Of a DNA stretch of 64,000 nt, positions 1 to 9,505 are shown piece by piece. Made by a program: the position numbers and the translations under genes. Below the pieces are notes generated by a model. It was not told the origin of the DNA. It worked only from the letters and a program-made list of their open reading frames with translations, and made no database searches. The stretch comes from Samsoniella hepiali (taxonomy: Eukaryota; Ascomycota; Sordariomycetes; Hypocreales; Cordycipitaceae): contig LNDK02000103.1 of NCBI GenBank assembly GCA_001455915.2, positions 435,850-499,849 on the forward strand. Direction: 5' to 3'. The number at the start of each line of letters is the position of its first letter. Positions within the stretch are counted from its first letter, which is position 1.

Positions 1-1018
1 GTTGCCATAATACTACGCAACGTACAGGCTGGTGTGTTCCATCTCGGCGCAGGATCCTCCCAAGTTCCCAAGGAGATTGTTGCTGCCAGTAATGGATTAT
101 CCCACAAAAGAGGAACAGGAGGTACGGTCATGTGGGCGCCAGCTCTCGCCCATCAGGGCCGAGCGTACGGCATTCCAGAGGTGCCCGACGGGACACCAAG
201 CGCACAGGCGACCTTGCTGAACGTTGTCGCGCTCTATAGGGAGCACGCCCGGGCTCTTGCCGTTAGTGCTAGTATCGATCCTCAGCGGCGGGTGTTTCTC
301 GCCATCCGCGCCTTTGAGGAGGACCTCGAAGCCATCCAAGAAATTTGGGAAATGCAGGGCCACTGCTTGGGAAACATGATTCGCGTCACCGACCCATTGT
401 CCTTTCGTGTTACGAATAAAGAAAGGCAGACAAGGTTCCCACTGGAAGAAAAATTGCTCAAGAGGCTCGGCGAAGATAAGGTGAACGAGTCGCAAAATGT
501 GAAGGCCATGATGGAAAAGTTGCGGGACTTGCGCGGGACGGTCGTCGAGAGTATCGAGGTTCTTGATGAAGGGCACACCAGGGCCATCCGGATATTCACC
601 TTGGTGACGCTGTTCTTTCTACCGCTGTGAGTACACACTGACATTGGAACGTAAAAATTCCATACATTGACCTCGTTGCGTATCTTGCAGATCATTCGTC
701 ACCAGCTTCTTTGGCATGAACACGGCCGACTTGCGCGACATGTCGGCCAGCTCCCGACTGTACTGGTCCATTGCGGCGCCGCTGACTCTCCTCACTCTCG
801 GACTGGCATACCTGTACGGCTACAAGTGGGAGGCGGTGGCGCGCCGCGTCACCCGGCGGACGTGGCTGGAGCGCGGGCTGGAGCATGATGCCGACGGCAC
901 GGCGGGCGGCGGCCGGGCGCACACTTTGTGGGCGAGGCGGCGGTACGGAGCGCTGCGGGGACAGAGAGCGGCGACGGACCGGACGGGTACCGGTTTGACG
1001 GGTGAGTTTTACCCGTAG
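1..1018 (+). CDS. CorA-like Mg2+ transporter, C-terminal part (5' end outside window)
   Basis: The frame is open from base 1, so the gene starts upstream of the window. Exons are 1-626 and 691-1018; the intron 627-690 begins GTGAGT and ends TTGCAG. Splicing joins the sequence into LPL-SFVTSFFGMN. The GMN tripeptide (713-721) closing the first membrane helix is the selectivity signature of the CorA/Mrs2/Alr superfamily. A second helix (LYWSIAAPLTLLTLGLAYLYGY) follows at about 755-820, as the family requires. The upstream part is a charged, helical, cytoplasmic-type domain. The expected role is Mg2+ (divalent metal) uptake across a membrane, probably the plasma membrane. The tail after TM2 is about 75 residues, basic and Gly/Arg-rich. 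A GTGAGT at 1002 could start a further intron, so the C-terminus is less certain than the GMN region. Confidence 0.82.
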
Positions 1019-2050
1019 TGTGGGTGCATATTGAGAGGAATTTACTCGATGAGGGAGAAGCCCGGCTGCGGCGGAGTGAGAAACTACAAACTCCATCTCC
1101 TCCTACAACTGCATCACTAGAAGCAAGCTTCAACAGCTCTTCTTGGCCTTCTCTGTATTTTAGTCTTAGTTCGACTGTTTAAAATTATTGTTCTCTTTTC
1201 TTGGTGGCCCTATGTTTCCATTGTTGCGCCACAAAAACGGCTTCGTCTACACGGTGCTCGCGTGGCCCTTGTCAAAACAATGACTTGCCTTAATTCTTGT
1301 TCTCCAGCTCAAGTCATCGGCAGGTTCCTAGTCTCGGTTTGATCGATACGCCTCGTAGCCCAGATGGCGTTCGGCGACTTGCCACGGTAGTAGCATATAG
1401 CAGGGCTGATATTATAGTGCAGACAATATTGGCGCACTGGTCGCTTATGGATTGATTCGTGCAGTTCGTATTGCCACAGTGGCTGCTTGTGCATTGAATC
1501 CTGCAGCTTATATTGGCAACATGGTCGCTTCTAGATCCATTCCTGCAGCTGCATCCCGAGTCAATGTGTAAACTACGATGGCTGGATATTGTGTGACTGC
1601 CACCCTGCCCGCTCTCGAGTCTGCTTTTGACCAGGGCTCTGAGAAGATGTTGGCGGAAAATATTTTGCCAAGCAAGTCCACAATGTAGAGAAGAGAAATT
1701 CTAGGTGCAGCGAGTGGCGTTTCAAGGTGACTTTGAGTCAAGACTGCAAAATTTAAAGCGGCGATTGAGATTGTCATAATAGTAGGGAAGGAGCTCGTGG
1801 CACATATAGCTTCTTCCGTCTCTGCGCCCGCAGCCTAGCTGGCTTCTTCTCCAGGCATCATCACAATACGCACCGCACCGAACCTTTTCATAAAAGCTTG
1901 GCTACTCGTGCTTTGCTTCCTCCTGTGTTTCCCTTTGCTTGGCTGCGCACACCACATTGAAGGAATACGTTCGCACGCGCAGCGACCCATTGTGCACTCC
2001 TCTACCAGAGCTCAGAGAAACTGCATCCCTGCAATTTTTCCTCCATTTTC
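1019..2050. other. intergenic region
   Basis: No convincing gene. It holds a 42-bp tandem repeat (listed separately). Stop-free stretches here are short and lack a plausible start with family resemblance. Confidence 0.6.
1418..1543. repeat. three imperfect copies of a 42-bp tandem repeat
   Basis: Units start at 1418, 1460 and 1502, each with TGCAG. A fourth TGCAG at 1544 starts a truncated copy. Shared positions include TGCAG, TATTG at unit positions 10-14, and GGTCGCTT-like text near position 21. The period is exactly 42, a multiple of three, and the plus frame 1410-1571 is free of stops, giving a 14-residue periodic pattern. No ATG opens this frame before the third unit. Confidence 0.7.
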
Positions 2051-2527
2051 ATGATGTTTTCCAACATATTTCTCGCGCTTGCGATCCTCGCGCCCGCTAC
2101 GTGTCTCGCGCAAAGCCCCGAGTCCAAGGCCGACGACCCTTCCCGAGCCCAAGGCCTCGGCGTCTTCAGCGTCCAGCGACTGGGCCAGACGTGCGGAAAG
2201 CCCGGCTGCTACACCCATCTATACGTAAACGGCAAGAGCGATTATATACCGGGCGCGTGGTCGTTTGACGCACACTGCAACGTGTACGGGGTGCTCGGCG
2301 ACTGGCAGGAATGCCAGACACAGGTGCCGTATACGCCGCCGGGCGGGCTGTTTGTCAAGATGAACCCTTGGAACCAGACGTCTCAGACGTACGAGTTTTG
2401 GTTTTCGCACGAGTATAAGGAGGGGGGAAGAAAAGTGAACACTACGGGCCGCATGGAGGTAGGAAAGCCTGTATGGGAGGTGTCGGATTGTAGACAGATG
2501 ACTGTTGTTTCAAAGGAATATATCTAA
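2051..2527 (+). CDS. small secreted cysteine-containing protein
   Basis: This is a single-exon gene of 158 residues. The N-terminus (MMFSNIFLALAILAPATCLA) is a typical signal peptide with predicted cleavage before QSPES. The mature part of about 138 residues has five Cys, in TCGKPGC, HCNVYG, ECQ and DCRQ contexts, and two N-glycosylation sequons (NQT, NTT). It is rich in Tyr, Trp and Gly, which suggests a compact beta-rich extracellular domain. I do not recognise a named family. Size, secretion and Cys content match fungal small secreted proteins, some of which are effectors, but nothing here proves that. The adjacent double ATG (2051 and 2054) makes the exact start uncertain by one codon. 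Confidence 0.75.
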   Translation: MMFSNIFLALAILAPATCLAQSPESKADDPSRAQGLGVFSVQRLGQTCGKPGCYTHLYVNGKSDYIPGAWSFDAHCNVYGVLGDWQECQTQVPYTPPGGLFVKMNPWNQTSQTYEFWFSHEYKEGGRKVNTTGRMEVGKPVWEVSDCRQMTVVSKEYI

Positions 2528-3159
2528 GGGGAATAGGTTATGTTTACCTGCAAGCTCTTGGCATCATTATGAACAAATATGTATACGCACTAATCAATTA
2601 AATCTCAAATTTGGATTCTGAATGAAGACTCATATACGAGCTCATGGTAGCGATCGCTGCGAGACGAGCACCACGATGAAGTCGACGGGGGCGCGAGCGG
2701 CTGCTTTGATTCAATCCCAGGCGCGCCACGAATGAATTGCGGTCCTGTAAATGACGTATCCAAGCTGATGAATTCAGGAGTTGTCACATTTTTTTTTTAC
2801 CAGTCATTCAAGCCGTTTGCTTGCCAAATTAGCACCGAATTTGGAGCCTTTCGTCTGCCTGTCGCCATGCATGATGACAATAAGCACCAGCCCCGAACTG
2901 CAAGTAGACGAACAGCCTCAGCCCGTCGTCGATTTTTGCCCCCAATTGGCTAATGCGACTCGTAGGCACATTCTGAGTAATTGCTGTACGGTGCAGACGT
3001 GGCTGGCTGGCTCGCAGCGACCATCGGCCCGATGCGGAACAGCATAATTGGGGCGCTGCACATGAGCTGTCCCGAACGCCCCGAGCGAGGCGAGAGCCTT
3101 GTCGTCGCATTCAGCGCAAACATGTCGTTCGGCCCGAACACGTACTAAAAGTGGTGAGA
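2528..3159. other. intergenic region
   Basis: 3' region of the secreted-protein gene and promoter of the Zn2Cys6 regulator. It holds a T-run near 2790. No gene seen. Confidence 0.6.
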
Positions 3160-5801
3160 ATGATGCAGTCGTCTGCTCGTGACAATGAAGGCGACCGTCA
3201 CCAGCCGTCGCCGCGCTCATCGAATACGGCCTGTTTCCGCTGTCGCGAACAAAAGGTACCCAGCCCCTGCCCGCCGCCCTCGTGCGTTTGCTGAGACTGA
3301 ATCCGCCTGGTAGTTGAAATGCGGCCGTGAACGCCCTGCGTGTGGTCGGTGTCGCCGGCTTCATGCCAATTGTTCCTATCCTGCGCCTCCGGATCGCCGC
3401 GGCCCACGCGCCAAACGCAAGCGGACACCTTTACGCGCGGCGGTGGCCGAAGGTGGTGGTGATGGCATCGGTGCCAGCCAACGTCCCGAAACTGGGCCCA
3501 GGCCGCCATCTGAGACGCAAACACGAAACGAACGCCGCCTTACGCCTCAAGCAAGGCTCTACGGTTCGAGGCAGGGCCTTGTGGAACATGCAGACTCTCC
3601 GAGCGGCGATGCGGCGGGTTTGCCATCCGCCGGCCTGGTGACAGAATATCCGGTGCTCTCCAATGCAAGTATAAGCCCAGGACGCTGCGCATTTCTTGAC
3701 ATGATGAATAATCATTAACGTGCTGTCCATCAGTCCTATCAAAATCAGCTGCGCACATCCACGTCACTGGCAAGCGAATCTGCGCTCGGTTCAAGTCAAC
3801 CGCCACCCTTGCCGCCGACGTCGCTCGGGCTTGCTCTACTGGAAATATACTTTGCGCGCATGTACAACGCGTCGATTTTGTTTCACAAGCCCCTCCTCTT
3901 CCAGCAGTACATTGAGGGCAAAGTTCATCGAGCTCTGCTCCGGACCTTGTTCGCGCTGGCTACTCTGTAAGCCACACCCTCACCTCAGCTCTAGCCAAGT
4001 AGGCTGACAGAAACAAATAGGTTCATTCATCCAAAGAATGATGACAGCAGACTTGCAACACATTCAAATGAAGAGCTCAACATTCTCAGCGTGTATCAAT
4101 CATCTGGACTCCTTTGGGCCAAAGCTGCTGTGGAAGAGGCTACGCAGCTAGCGATGCAATCCCCATCTCTTATGGTGGCTCAAGCATTACAGTGCATACA
4201 GCTATATTGCTTTGGCGTCGGCCAGCCTCACTCAGCTCATTTATGTCTTTGTAAGTTCCACAATACACGATCCTCCCTTCGGAGGGCCTTTGGCTGGGAC
4301 ACAAGGCTGACGAAGCTACAGCTCTTGCCTATCGCACATGCCAATTGCTTGGATTTGACAAAAGGCTGCCCGACGAGATTGAGAGTTATAGTGAGCCGCT
4401 CGAAACTGAACTTGGCCGACGATGCTTCTGGGCGTGCTGGACATCCACCTGCATTGTGATGGAGCCGGAGCCATACATCGATTCGGCATGGAAGCAGGCT
4501 GCCATGCTACCACTCCCAGGCTCCATTTCCTCTAGCTCACAGGGATACACAGTCACTTACAACCAGATTATGGACAAGTATTGGCACGCAATTTCCGTAC
4601 AGTCTCAGTCCCCTACGAGCGATGCCCGCGCTCCCACCGCCGCTGGTTCCCTGATCAAAATTATCGGGGTGTGGTAAGAAGCTCCTCCGAGATATTCGAC
4701 TTGCATTAAATATAGAGATTGGCTAATTTTTTCCCCTTGCAGGGCCAAGGTTCAACTTCTCTGCAAAGACCGGCCCTCGTCCATTACCGCCGACGAGCTC
4801 ACCTCTGTGCACCACTTTTCGCACCTGGCGACGCTACTCTTTGACGACGCCACTTTTGTCAGACGTTCCGTCCGCCAAGGTGACAACACGACCGAAGCTG
4901 AGAATCTTTTTGTTTTTCATGACGCCATCTATCATCAATGCCAAATCGTCTTGCACTCGCTTCTCGTTCCGCTCTTCTCAGGAATCCCCGCTGATCGCAG
5001 CATCGATAATCACCGTCAGACACAAACCAGGGCAGCGGAAACGGTTCTGAAGCACGCAGACTCATTCACACAGCTACTAACGCCGTATCTCCGTGGCGAT
5101 GAGGACGTTTCGCGTTTGCCTCCTCTTGTCGGCTATGGTGCCTTTGTGGTGGGGATGGTGTTTCTCTCCACAGAGGCTGCCCGACGGAACCAGGTGACCG
5201 AAGGATCGTTCAACACCGAGGAAAATGGCGACAGGATACTTGCTGTCAAGAATACAGTACCTCTCTTAGACACGTTGAGAGCCTACTGGAGAGCTTTGCA
5301 GCAACCTGTAAGTACCGAATTTTTATACCATCCCTCCAAGTGTCGCATGTACACGGAAATAACGTGAATAATTGCAGTGGGAAGTCCTTAGCTCGGCGTT
5401 GCAGGCCTACCTTTCGGAGCCGCGCGAGCAAATTAATTCGCGAGAGAGTATGTCCCCCCAAAGAATTGTAATTAATACATACTAAATACGTCCTGGAAGC
5501 TAACGCGTCGTCAGATCAAACACTGGAGCGACCCAATCAGCCGGTGGATGACGATGTGCACCTGCAGAAATCCGCTACGGACAGCAACATGAGAGAACCT
5601 ATGATGAAAACTCGTAGTTCGGCTACTCAAGAGCTGACTGGAAATCTGGTCGAAGTGCCAAGCGGCCCGTACACAGACGATGCTGATCTGTTTGCAGACG
5701 CTGAGTGGTATGGTCTGTCTCTGGCGGAAGCGGGAGTTGAGCAGTTTGTGGGCTATGAGCCATCTAGCCTATTCCAGCAGGGATGGAAGACATTTAGTTA
5801 G
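3160..5801 (+). CDS. Zn2Cys6 (fungal binuclear zinc cluster) transcription factor
   Basis: Eight exons can be traced: 3160-3255, 3314 to about 3652, 3734-3966, 4021-4250, 4322-4673, 4743-5307, 5378-5447 and 5515-5801, about 723 residues. Cys25, 28, 35, 42, 45 and 52 form C-x2-C-x6-C-x6-C-x2-C-x6-C, split by intron 1, followed by a basic linker. The middle carries the fungal-specific transcription factor domain: ALLEIYFARMYN, then LAYRTCQLLGFDK and ELGRRCFWACW, both diagnostic. The donor of intron 2 is ambiguous: 3653 or 3638 both keep the frame with acceptor 3733, whereas the better-looking GTATAAG at 3669 breaks it. It should act in the nucleus on CGG-containing sites. An Ayg1-like hydrolase gene follows on the same strand with CGG triplets in its promoter, so a local regulator role is plausible but inferred. 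Confidence 0.88.
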
Positions 5802-6080
5802 CTTTTCATCCGCTTAATTATCACTTGGAACAAGAGTCTGGAGTATTTGATCCGCCACGGTACATTCTAGTTGATCGTTTCGCTCTAAGTAGTGTGCGGC
5901 AGGTGTAGTACTTGGGGTAGCACACTAGCATTAATATGTACCAAATGCAGACTTCTTATTGGCCACTAAAGGAAGCTTAAAATCAAAGCCGAATTATAAA
6001 AATGAAGAAATGTGTTGAAAAGGAATCGGAGTTTACTGTATTCGTTGTGGGAACATGCCCGCCACACGCGGCGCTTCGGG

Positions 6081-6113
6081 CCGGTTAGGCCGGATCGGTG
6101 CAGTTCGGCACCG
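6081..6113. promoter_or_regulatory. clustered CGG/CCG triplets upstream of the hydrolase
   Basis: CCGG occurs at 6081-6084 and 6090-6093. Further CGG triplets lie at 6096 and 6106, and an opposed CCG at 6111. CGG pairs are the half-sites bound by Zn2Cys6 proteins, and such a regulator is encoded just upstream. Binding is inferred only. Confidence 0.4.
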
Positions 6114-6120
6114 AACGTTT

Positions 6121-6150
6121 GCCACGTCCATGAGGCTGCCACGTCCATGA
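6121..6150. repeat. 13-bp direct repeat GCCACGTCCATGA
   Basis: Exact copies lie at 6121-6133 and 6138-6150, spaced 17 bp start to start, just upstream of the TATA-like stretch of the hydrolase gene. Each contains CACGT, a possible bHLH/bZIP half-site. Confidence 0.6.
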
Positions 6151-6244
6151 CCATTAATATAAAGCCTACCTTGCGTAGCAAAATATACGTTCTTCATCAG
6201 AGTTCAATACCAAACAAAGGTAAATAAGCCTTTGCGTCGTGCCA

Positions 6245-7462
6245 ATGACGATCGACTGCTTTTTCAAATCGAACAAGACCTTCAGCTACGAGGCGCTTCG
6301 TGCTGCGGGTTACAGCAACTATGGCGGCGCCGACCTTGCCGAAGTGGTGGCCATTTGCTCCAGAATCCGCCCTGGAAACGAAGATGAGTGGGTGCGCGAA
6401 TGGCAGAAAGCAGCCGAACGCGCAGTTTCGCAGGCGGAACACTCCAAGTCCGTGAAGAACAACGAAAGCGCGTACCAGGCTTACCTTCGCGCATCAAACT
6501 ACTTTCGCACGGCCGAGTTTTTTCGGCGGGAGAATGTGGACGAGGACAAACTCTCGCAGTTTCTATACACAAGCTCAGAAACTTGTTTTGAAAAGGCCAT
6601 GGCCTTGTCCTCGTTCAGCTACGAAGCGGTAACCATCCCGTACGAAGAGACAACACTGCCGGGATACTTTGTCAGCGTGGACAAGACTGGCAAACCACGT
6701 CGGACAATCATTTTCAACGGCGGCTACGACTCGACCGTGAGTGAAGGCTGGTTCGCAATCGGAGCGGCCGCTCTCGCTCGGGGATACAACTTCCTCGCCT
6801 TTGACGGGCCGGGGCAGGGCGCAGCCGTCCGGAAACAGCACCTGTACTTTCGCCCCGACTGGGAGCATGTGCTCTCCCCCGTCGTCGACTACGCCTTGAC
6901 GCGGAAAGAGATCGACGCCACGGCCGTGGTCATTTTCGGCTGGAGCATGGGCGGCTATCTCGTGGCGCGTGCCGCCACGCAGGAGCATCGCGCCCGCGCC
7001 CTGATCCTCGACGACGGCGTGTTGGATTTCGGCGCCGCGTTTCGCGCCGAGGTGCCCTCTTTCGTGCAGACCATGGTCGATCTAAAGTACGACGCGACGT
7101 GCAACTGGCTCTTCGCCACGGTGGCCTCGTTTTCGACGGGCATCCGCTGGGCGATGCGGAACGGCCTGTGGACGTTTGGTCTGCAGTCGGCGTCGGAGCT
7201 GATGCGGGCGATCAAGGCATACACGCTGGAAGGGCGGAGTCAGGATATCACCACGCCGTGTCTGATCCTGGACGCGGAGAATGACCACTTTCTCAAGGGC
7301 CAGCCAGAGCTCTTCCGCGCCAGTCTAACGTGTGAGAATGAGTTTGTCAGTTTGCGGGCAGAGGAAGGTGCGGATACACACTGTCATCAAGGAGCTTTCT
7401 TTCGGACGCATCAGGTCATCTTTGACTACCTTGCAGAACGTCTTGGCTCGGATGATGCGTGA
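6245..7462 (+). CDS. Ayg1/FrsA-like alpha/beta hydrolase
   Basis: Single exon, 405 residues from the ATG at 6245; the frame extends upstream only to a GTG. The nucleophile elbow GWSMGG places Ser234, Asp347 lies in DAENDHF, and His379 precedes Cys in ADTHCHQG, giving a complete Ser-Asp-His triad in the expected order. The N-terminal helical half, the FNGGYDST oxyanion segment and FDGPGQG match the family of Aspergillus Ayg1, which shortens a heptaketide naphthopyrone to tetrahydroxynaphthalene in DHN-melanin synthesis; Ayg1 has almost the same length. Related fungal enzymes serve other polyketide pathways, and bacterial relatives hydrolyse 2,6-dihydroxypseudooxynicotine. No polyketide synthase is in the window, so the substrate is unknown. 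Likely cytosolic, with no signal peptide. The Zn2Cys6 gene directly upstream suggests pathway-specific control. Confidence 0.85.
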   Translation: MTIDCFFKSNKTFSYEALRAAGYSNYGGADLAEVVAICSRIRPGNEDEWVREWQKAAERAVSQAEHSKSVKNNESAYQAYLRASNYFRTAEFFRRENVDEDKLSQFLYTSSETCFEKAMALSSFSYEAVTIPYEETTLPGYFVSVDKTGKPRRTIIFNGGYDSTVSEGWFAIGAAALARGYNFLAFDGPGQGAAVRKQHLYFRPDWEHVLSPVVDYALTRKEIDATAVVIFGWSMGGYLVARAATQEHRARALILDDGVLDFGAAFRAEVPSFVQTMVDLKYDATCNWLFATVASFSTGIRWAMRNGLWTFGLQSASELMRAIKAYTLEGRSQDITTPCLILDAENDHFLKGQPELFRASLTCENEFVSLRAEEGADTHCHQGAFFRTHQVIFDYLAERLGSDDA

Positions 7463-7805
7463 GGCTACACTAGCCGTATTAGCCGCGGATTGGCTATTGT
7501 ATTAGTATATTGATGTTTGCCTACCAATCAAGTAAAATGTTCGTATTATTTGAGATTTTGGAAGAATAAGTATATGTTGGACGAGAAGAACTGTACCAGA
7601 GCAGTGGCCCCAGTACAAACGCTGCACTGCCCCACCACGTTTTGAGTGCCAAACAGCTCTCAGGTCAAACCTCGACTTCTTGCAATCAGTCGCTGCTCAC
7701 ATTCCACGACCGACACCGGGAAGACTGGTAGGGCGATGCAAATTTTGACACCTTTATAGCAGCCTGCGGTGGTCGTCGAGCCGCTCTTGGCGCCCACCAG
7801 CATAA
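7463..7805. other. intergenic region
   Basis: 3' region of the hydrolase and promoter of the DUF2293 gene. Nothing distinctive seen. Confidence 0.5.
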
Positions 7806-8561
7806 ATGGCTTCTGAAATCACCGTCACCCCCAGCACGCCGATGCCCAAGGGCTACAAGCTTCTACGCAAGGGCTACCCCTTCATGACGGCGCTGTGCCG
7901 CCGCAAGACGCTCGCGGCGGGCCGGACGCTATACGTCGTGCGAACCGGCACCAGGACGCTCGGTCTGCGCGCACCCCGGCACATTGTTGACGAGGTCTAC
8001 AAGGCGGAGAACGAGACGCGGGCCGCGCGACGCGCCGCGGTGGCGGCCCGCGACGAGTCGGCACGGAGCACGTTTGAAGCAGCGCTGCGCGCGCAGTATC
8101 CGGCGATGCCGGACACGGATAGGGAGCGGGTGCTGCGGCGCGCGCTGCAGAAGCACAGCGGCCGGGTGGGCAGGACGGCGACGCTGCGGACGGAGGACAA
8201 GGTGCGGCTGGCGGTGGCGGCGCATGTACGGCACATGCACACGGACTACGATCGGCTCGTCAGGGACGAGGACACGAGTCGCGCGGAGGCGAGACGGGCG
8301 GTGTATGGCTCTGTGCGCGAAGTTCTTGCACGTTGGGAGGGCAGTCGGGAGACGGAGCGCGACGTGGTTCGCGAGGAGAATGTGCGGATACGGAGGCGGC
8401 CGCGCACACGGGCAGACACCAGGTCGGATCAGTCTTTGTTGGGGGTTTTGGACGGAGATGGAAAGGCCACGACTTCTTCGCTGGATGACCCTATCCTCAT
8501 CTCATCAGACTCGGAAGACGGCGACGTGGATGTCTTGATCATTTCCTCTGATGAAGAATAA
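7806..8561 (+). CDS. DUF2293-domain protein with C-terminal SUMO-interaction-like motifs
   Basis: Single exon, 251 residues. The N-terminal part (MPKGYKLLRKGYPFMTALCRR, then AAGRTLYVV and LGLRAP) followed by an Arg-rich helical segment with AQYPAMPDTDRERVLRRAL fits the fungal DUF2293 family, whose function is unknown. The last 25 residues (227-251) contain two hydrophobic-Ser-acidic motifs, ILISSDSED and VLIISSDEE. Each has the classic form of a phospho-regulated SUMO-interaction motif: an aliphatic core, casein-kinase-2-type Ser and acidic residues. The basic middle and these motifs suggest a nuclear protein recruited to sumoylated partners, which is inference. The gene is GC-rich, with strong bias for C/G in third positions. 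Confidence 0.8.
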   Translation: MASEITVTPSTPMPKGYKLLRKGYPFMTALCRRKTLAAGRTLYVVRTGTRTLGLRAPRHIVDEVYKAENETRAARRAAVAARDESARSTFEAALRAQYPAMPDTDRERVLRRALQKHSGRVGRTATLRTEDKVRLAVAAHVRHMHTDYDRLVRDEDTSRAEARRAVYGSVREVLARWEGSRETERDVVREENVRIRRRPRTRADTRSDQSLLGVLDGDGKATTSSLDDPILISSDSEDGDVDVLIISSDEE

Positions 8562-9505
8562 CTGTACAAAGCATGCATCTGTATCTATTTCTAGCAGACG
8601 GTCATAGCAACAATCTGCACATCAATATTATTCATTCATTTGGTTATTACAAACCGACATCGACTTTTGCCGAAAGGTTGGCTTGGCCAGGCAGGGGGAC
8701 CTGGACGTAATTTTAAATTGGCAATAGAGACGGGTCACTGCGCTAACGATTCCCCCAGTTGGGTGATGATGAAATGCTACCTCAACGTCGCGCTGAAGAA
8801 GAGACGTGCGCAATAGCTTGCTCTCCCGTTGCGTTCCTTTGAATACAGAGATGGCCCAAAAGGCATCCTCAGTAGTTACAGGCTTCTCGCGTCATGTACG
8901 GAGTACGAACGACTCAATGTCCCATTGTCCCCAATTGCTCTTGACTTATTAGAGCAATCACCCCCACCATCACATCTCCCCCTGAAGCGAGACGCGGCCG
9001 ATTGGCCAGATGGCGTTCGGAAGAGCCCGCTAGGCCCCGAAAGCCCATCAAAACAGGCAGAGAACCCTTTCCCCAGTGGCGTGGTGTTAACCCCCTGTCG
9101 CAGACCGAGTAGTAAATTGCGAGTAATCTGCGCGCCGAATCGCTCGTTTTCTTGTCAGGGGCCTCTCTTCTTCACTTCCCTTTGCAAAAGAAATGGTCAA
9201 TTGGCATTTCCGACAAAAAGCTGTACAATTATTGTTTGTTGCGCTGAAACAATAGAAACGGCTGTCGCCAGATTTGGTGTAGCGGCGCACATCTAGCAAC
9301 GCCTTTGTTTACATTGTGCGGGGACTTGTCCATACACACTTCCCAACCGGGACAATCTTGTCCACGGCGCATTCTGCAAGACATCCCACCTTCCCTCATG
9401 CTGTGGAAGGGACCAATTTCTCGCATTGCATGCTTCTCGGCTCTTTAGTTGAAGAAGAAGAAGAAAAAACGATTTCCAGGGAACATCACCCCGCACATCG
9501 CTACT
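8562..9505. other. intergenic region
   Basis: About 0.9 kb with no convincing gene. Short ORFs such as 8829-9296 lack codon bias or family resemblance. It ends in a GAA/A-rich leader (about 9450-9474) just before the LRR gene start. Confidence 0.5.

Larger units (their letters stand above)
5802..6244. other. intergenic region between regulator and hydrolase genes
   Basis: 3' region of the regulator and promoter of the hydrolase. The first half is AT-rich. The second half has CGG triplets, a 17-bp-spaced direct repeat, and an AT-rich TATA-like stretch (TTAATATAAAG) near 6153-6163, about 85 bp before the hydrolase ATG. Confidence 0.6.

Noticed and set aside
3669..3733. GTATAAG donor for intron 2 of the Zn2Cys6 gene
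   Set aside because: Better consensus, but it shifts the frame of the following transcription factor domain; donors at 3653 or 3638 keep it.
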